This document shows, piece by piece, positions 59,228 through 64,000 of a stretch of DNA of 64,000 bases. A program made the position numbers and the translations under genes. The first letter of the stretch is position 1. The number at the start of each line of letters is the position of its first letter. Source of the DNA: Candolleomyces eurysporus (Eukaryota; Basidiomycota; Agaricomycetes; Agaricales; Psathyrellaceae); assembly GCA_027579435.1 (NCBI GenBank), contig JANBPK010000740.1, forward strand, positions 1 through 64,000, written 5' to 3'. The notes beneath the pieces are model-generated. The model searched no databases, was not told the origin of the DNA, and saw only the letters and a program-made list of their open reading frames with translations.

Positions 59228-60437
59228 ATGCATATCTCTACCCTCTTCCTCCTGGCTCCTTTCCTTTTGAGTAGGGTTCGTGCCCATGGTGGAGTGACTA
59301 ATTATGTTATCGACGGTGCGTTTCCGATTACTGTCTACCTTTCTCCTTAACCCTCATCGAAAATCTTTCGGCCATCTTCGTCTGTCCCTCACTCAATAGC
59401 TGTGGATTATCCGGGATACAATGCTTTTGAATCTTCAGAAGGGCAGGCAACAATTGCTCGTCCCTACCGTGAGCATGCTGCATCTTTTAGGTTGTCTGAA
59501 TATTCTCTTATCCCTCGATGTTAGATACGATCGATCCTATCCTCGACCCGCTAGATCCGGTACGCTTAAAAACCCCACCAATTAGAACGATACCTTAAAC
59601 CAGCTACCCGCCTTCTATAGGCCATGTCATGTAACAACGACGGTGGTCCAGTGGGAGAAGGAGGAACGCAGTTGTCAGCAACAATCCAAGCAGGGACGAA
59701 TATCACTGCGGTTTACGGGTACATGGTCTTCTACGGCTCTGAGAGCTCGCTGCAGGCTGACCTCGAGCCACGCACTTTGATAGTCTTTGGCTGCACCCTT
59801 ATGGACCTGCGACCGTGTACATGGCACGATGCCCCGGGTCTTGTACAGAATCAATTAGCAACGACTTGAAGTGGTTCAAGATCGACCATGCTGGTTTGCT
59901 CAGTGGGAATCTTGTGTACGTTGTTCCTGCTGAGTCTCCCTCCGTCCTTGACTAACCTCTATATAGGGACGGAGATTGGGGAAGTGGGGTCGTTTCTAAG
60001 ACTGGTGTCTATACCGTTACCATCCCCGCANGCTCTTGCAGACGGAGAGTATCTCATCAGGGTACGCACGTCACTCAACCCTGTCCCGTCTGTTTATATT
60101 CCCGACTCGGAGATACTCACGAGGTTACCTGTTACTTAGCACGAACTCATTGCCATCCACGCCTACTGGACCGGGCCTCAGTTCTACGTTGAGTGCGCAC
60201 AACTCAAGGTCGTGGGAGGTGGAGGGAAGCTTCCGTTGGACGAATACCTCGTTAGCTTCCCAGGGGCGTATAAGGCGTCTGATCCGGGGTTCAACGTCGA
60301 CCTGTATAGTCCTGAGGCACCGACAATTACGACCTATGAGCTACCTGGGCCTGGTACGTCCCTTGCTCTTCTCTCGAGGTCTTATCTGCTGAAATGGCTG
60401 ACGGGTTGAATTAGCTGTGTGGACCGGGGAGGACTGA
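59228..60437 (+). CDS. AA9 lytic polysaccharide monooxygenase, copy 2
   Basis: Eight exons with the same boundaries as copy 1: 59228-59315, 59400-59468, 59525-59559, 59621-59718, 59784-59915, 59967-60061, 60140-60353, 60415-60437; 250 residues. The signal peptide MHISTLFLLAPFLLSRVRA leaves His20 as the first mature residue (HGGVTNY). The second copper His (LWLHPYGP) and the axial Tyr (QFYVECAQLKV) are kept. Other motifs, and the absence of CBM1, are as in copy 1. The N at 60031 is an extra base within the PAALADGEY region; otherwise the frame is clean. Several exons and even some introns are close to copy 1, so the duplication is moderately young. Secreted, probably acting on cellulose or hemicellulose; substrate not determinable. 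Confidence 0.94.
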
Positions 60438-61130
60438 AAACCGGTAGACATGATCTACTCGTTTGTCACAGGGTTTTTTGACGTACATATATGCTACAAT
60501 TTCATCGCTTTCTTCAAACCGAATGGCCGAGGAAGGAAAGATTACTAGTTTTAGGAGTGCCGACCATTTGAACATACCCTATCCCTGGGGACACCTCTGA
60601 CCACATGGTTTTTGGGGTTCAGTCCCGAATTCTTGACATACCTACCTCGAACCCACACTCTTTACGCAATACAAATGCGCTTGGCGATAGATACAGTCAC
60701 CAGGCGGCATTGAGAAGAGACCAACATGCCCTATCTTGTACACGATAATCTACCATCAGTTCGACTATATGATCTCCTCATCTGATAACCGGAACTCCAG
60801 CCCACGTCAGCCCCGCAAATCTTAGGTCTGTCATAATGAAACGCCCGGGCAAGTGTTTGTACATCTCGCCTTGGCAACAGACGGATTTTACTTCAATACG
60901 CCTCGTGAACAGCACTGCTGCCTTTGTTCTTGTTCCATGACGCGGTAGGTAAATCAATCCATAGACCCGCCTACTGCCCCGTGTACTATGGAGTCAGCGC
61001 CGTGGGCTGATTCATACTTTCTACTCTGTTTGAAACCAAACATTATCGGAAGGATACACTACATAATAGCCAGACCGAGAAAAGGTAATCACTATTCGAA
61101 CGACTTGAGACCTAAAGGGCCATCCCTCCA
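60438..61130. other. Intergenic between convergent AA9 copy 2 and protease gene
   Basis: Contains the AA9 3' UTR and duplicated flank up to about 61.0 kb, then the 3' UTR of the protease gene. No gene supported. Confidence 0.6.
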
Positions 61131-63765
61131 TCAACGCTTTGAGTTTGTGATTCTGCAACGCTTCAGCCGAACCCTGTGCTCTTGCTCGCCATTTTTCAGC
61201 TTTCCGTCGGTAAATGGAACCTATGAGAGAATGTGCTCGATCAGCGTTCACGCAAAGACGCCAAAAATGGACAAGCTCACTCACTTCCATTCCTTCGAAG
61301 CAGAGAGAAGTGGTCTTGTCCATGTCGTCCAGTGAGTTTGGGTGCGTTTTGGCTCTGTATATTTCGAGATCGACGAAAGGATAGGCGCTGATAGTTTGGA
61401 ATCTATAGGTCAGAACGCCATATTAGCGTAAACGACAAGAAGCATGCATATGAGTTAGCTTTGACCGATACGCCATTGAAGAAAGTACCTCATTATCTGC
61501 CGTGCATCTGCCCATCTCGTCCACGGCGCAACGACGTCACCTCCAAACGAAAGGACTTCCCCTCTCATTGGCTCGGAGCTCGAGTCCCAGGAAAATACCG
61601 CGTTATAAGGAGGAATTGTGTTTATATGGGTCATTGAATTGACGTGGTACTCCAATGTGGTTGTCAGGTGGGAAGGTCCCTGGATGAGGAAGTTGGGGGT
61701 CTCGTCTAGATCTAACGAGTGACATCAGCTGATTTGTGGCGCCTCAAGAGGAGTTTTAAGCATACCGTCCCTTCTCATTCTGACCTGATCTTGCAGGCAG
61801 AGCCCCCTCAAGACGTCAGTCATCATCCCAGGTGGTAGATTTCCGTGTAACGAGATAATGTTCGCAATGATTCCTGATACTAGAGGTGCAGCCTGAGCAC
61901 GACATTCCATGAATGCTCGTCATAAGCATAGAGGACTTTGATCGAGTGCCAGAGCTTACAAATGACGTCCCAGTGTCTTGTTTATATGTCTAAACACAGC
62001 GATTAGATTCATTGACGGATTCTGCAATAATGCAAAACTTACACGACCAGGAAATTCTTGATCACTAGGTATATTAGTGCAGCTTGTTACCCGTACGCCG
62101 GGTGCAAAGAAAGTGACACAACCCCCTACCGAGATCCGAATGAGCCTCACAGGAAATTCGCGAGTTCTATTTTGGTAACTCACCGTAATTCGAACCTTGT
62201 CTTGCTGCAGGTGGATCAGACTCAGGGGGAGCAGGTTCGACCCATCGGTTGTTGAACACGTCGGTTGCACCAACAGTGATTACACCTGAGGCACTTCCAG
62301 GTGCAAACTCTGATGCGTCGGTGTCGTAGTTTCCCGCTGCAACCTGCAGTTCTCATGCCGTCAGGTAGAGAGGGACGACTGACTGGCCTGGAATACACAC
62401 GACGACATGAACTTTGGCCGCCACCAACTATCAGAAAATTTGTATTCATGAGAAACGAGGAGTTGCGAAGAGAGGGATCATTCTACTCACCCGAGTCACA
62501 ATATCGTTACATATGTCTGGTTTGTCGACTTCCCTTCTCCATCCCAAACTAATGTTCACAACCGAATTATGATGTGGGCTCCTTCCATGCCTCTCGAATA
62601 CCTTCAGGATACAAGCCCCACTGTTCTCCTCGGTCAGACCAACAGTGACCACAGACTAGTGCAGATTATGAACGAGTACTTACAATTCGGACCTTTTTCT
62701 GACTTTCACAGGTATGATAGTTGCATCCTTCGTGTTTCTCCCGCAGTCAGACTTTGAAGGAACATCGTCCAGGGTCTACGTACCTTTGCTACCCCCCATC
62801 GAGTACCAGCTGCAATTCCACTGAGAGGCAATGTTAGATAAAAAATCATGAAAAACTGGTCTGCTTCCTCACGCAACAAATGTTCCATGCCCATCTTCGT
62901 CGTTGGTATCTTCGAGGTTCATCGGCTGCAACCGACGTCCGAATTGATTCTATTGGATGTATGAAGTTATGGGGGTGGTTCTCGCTTATAAGTGCGAAGT
63001 GACATGCTTACATTGTCAACAGCGCCTTCGTCGTATAGTCATTCGTGAGCATGGTCTCAGACAGTGCAAGATCGCTTACCAGTGTCTGATAATGTAGAAA
63101 TCAGTACGCAGTGGAAATTTTGACAGGAAGGTTGAGCACCACCTACCAACGATATAGATATCAACATCTCTCCCCGTCTCTCTCTCATTATCATACACGT
63201 ACTTGAAATTCAAATTGTTTACGATTTCGGGATCGGTCACGCTTGCCTGGGGATCGCGGCTCTGGAGTCGGGAAAGATTCCAACAAGCATCGCTGCAGCG
63301 GTCACCCCAGGAGAATGCATCCGTTCAGTTGATTAGAGGTAGGTAGATATCTGAATGAAGAAGGCTTACCTTTGTTCCACGATCCTCCACAAAATCGCTT
63401 CAGTATCTTCGTTAATGTAAGAAACGTCCCGGCAGTCATTCAATTCCTTGAATACATCCAGTGAAAGTTCCGCTATTGATAAGGTATCCACAGTCAAACT
63501 GTTTTATTCAAGAAATCATCACGCAAGATTCATACAAGTACGCACCGGCATAAGCGTTGATAAACCCAGGCGGAAACTGCTGGTACACTTTAAAGACGTT
63601 TTTCTTTTCGGAGCCTTCGGCTGCACGATTGAACTTGTTCTGGTGATTCTTGACGTGATCGCTGAGGTCGACCTCGTCCTTCAGTCGAATCATGTACTTT
63701 TTTGGTTCCACAGCCGTAGTATCTTCGTTGTCGTCGGCGAAAACGACGCTGGTACCAATGTCCAT
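61131..63765 (-). CDS. Subtilisin-like serine protease (S8, proteinase K type) with I9 propeptide
   Basis: Seventeen exons, phases consistent, 546 residues: 63765-63546, 63472-63370, 63292-63147, 63085-63080, 63025-63012, 62949-62873, 62820-62784, 62698-62684, 62655-62491, 62427-62401, 62343-62184, 62125-62043, 61989-61960, 61892-61766, 61711-61489, 61402-61285, 61220-61131. An inhibitor I9 prodomain comes first (KKYMIRLKDEVDLSDHV to DVSYINEDTEA). Catalytic Asp in IYIVDTG, His in DGHGTFVA, oxyanion Asn in VAAGN, Ser in DTGTSFAAPLVSG. After the catalytic domain is a ~200-residue extension of unknown role. The start MDIGTSVVFADDNED has no signal peptide; a TATA-like ggatatttat lies about 85 bp upstream, which argues against a missing leader exon. 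The 6-nt and 14-nt exons are the least certain. Confidence 0.85.
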
Positions 63766-64000
63766 CTTGTCGGAACTTGAGGGTGGCTGCTAGTGAGATA
63801 AATGTTGGAAGGTTTTTTTTTGATGGTTTGGATGAAGAATGACAGTCAAGTATAAATATCCAATGCGAATGCGCCCAAGGGCCAGAAGTCGTCCATCTCG
63901 ACCTTCGAGAAGAGCCACTGGCTTGGCGAGACAATCCCAGCTGCAATGCTGAGAGAGTGATGGCTATCACTTGAATGTACCCCAGAAGATCCGACTTGAG
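63766..64000 (-). promoter_or_regulatory. Promoter of the subtilisin-like protease
   Basis: Minus-strand reading shows a TATA-like ggatatttatactt at about 63845-63858 and a purine/pyrimidine-rich leader before the ATG at 63765. No coding exon with a signal peptide was found here. Confidence 0.5.

Larger units (their letters stand above)
55900..61010. repeat. Right arm of inverted segmental duplication (BTB-BTB-AA9)
   Basis: Mirror image of 21.3-26.7 kb: BTB-3 and BTB-4 relics on the minus strand, then AA9 copy 2 on the plus strand. Similarity continues past the AA9 stop to about 61.0 kb (aaatcaatccatag is shared with the left flank near 21350), stopping just before the protease gene. Arm ends were placed by eye. 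Confidence 0.75.

Overview
This is a draft-quality chromosomal window from a filamentous basidiomycete, most likely an Agaricomycete. The evidence is: genes broken by many short GT-AG introns (about 49-85 nt), a family AA9 lytic polysaccharide monooxygenase pair, fungal-type BTB and F-box proteins, a Zn2Cys6 regulator, an intron-bearing nuclear tRNA with a pol III T-run, and no operons. I cannot name the species. Many isolated N characters occur, and in at least eight places the reading frame is only coherent if the N is treated as an extra base.

Layout. 1-6.2 kb: the start of an unidentified basic/Ser-rich protein (minus, runs off the left edge), the AP endonuclease APN2 (plus, divergent from it) and an MFS sugar transporter (plus). 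7.3-9.9 kb: a membrane-anchored GH5 exo-beta-1,3-glucanase homologue (minus) whose expected nucleophile position is Gly. 11.7-13.7 kb: an F-box protein with a facing broken copy of its own tail. 14.8-17.5 kb: a GPI-anchor-like surface protein and the arginine-pathway acetyltransferase ARG7/ArgJ (both minus). 19.3-20.0 kb: a Cys-rich secreted protein. 21.9-26.7 kb: an AA9 monooxygenase (minus) divergent from two tandem BTB genes (plus). 27.6-29.5 kb: replication regulator SLD3. 32.8-37.2 kb: a very large disordered protein. 39.5-44.8 kb: an HSPA12-type Hsp70-like protein and a membrane-anchored Lys-rich protein. 46.7-48.4 kb: a Zn2Cys6 transcription factor (minus). 48.4-52.9 kb is gene-poor and ends at a tRNA-Ala. 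55.9-60.4 kb carries a mirror image of the AA9/BTB module, and 61.1-63.8 kb a 17-exon subtilisin-like protease (minus).

The main discovery is structural. The module AA9-BTB-BTB occurs twice in opposite orientation (about 21.3-26.7 and 55.9-61.0 kb), including shared promoter and 3' flanking DNA. Both AA9 genes look intact. Both BTB genes are intact on the left arm and both are broken on the right arm. The BTB proteins carry a C-terminal pair of CxxC knuckles.

Functionally, the AA9 enzymes would cut crystalline polysaccharide outside the cell, the transporter would import sugars, and the GH5-like protein may be a wall-binding or sensing pseudoenzyme rather than a glucanase. APN2 and SLD3 are nuclear genome-maintenance genes, ARG7 is mitochondrial. 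They are neighbours and show no sign of a shared pathway. All gene models here are hand-spliced from splice signals, phase and family resemblance, without transcript data.
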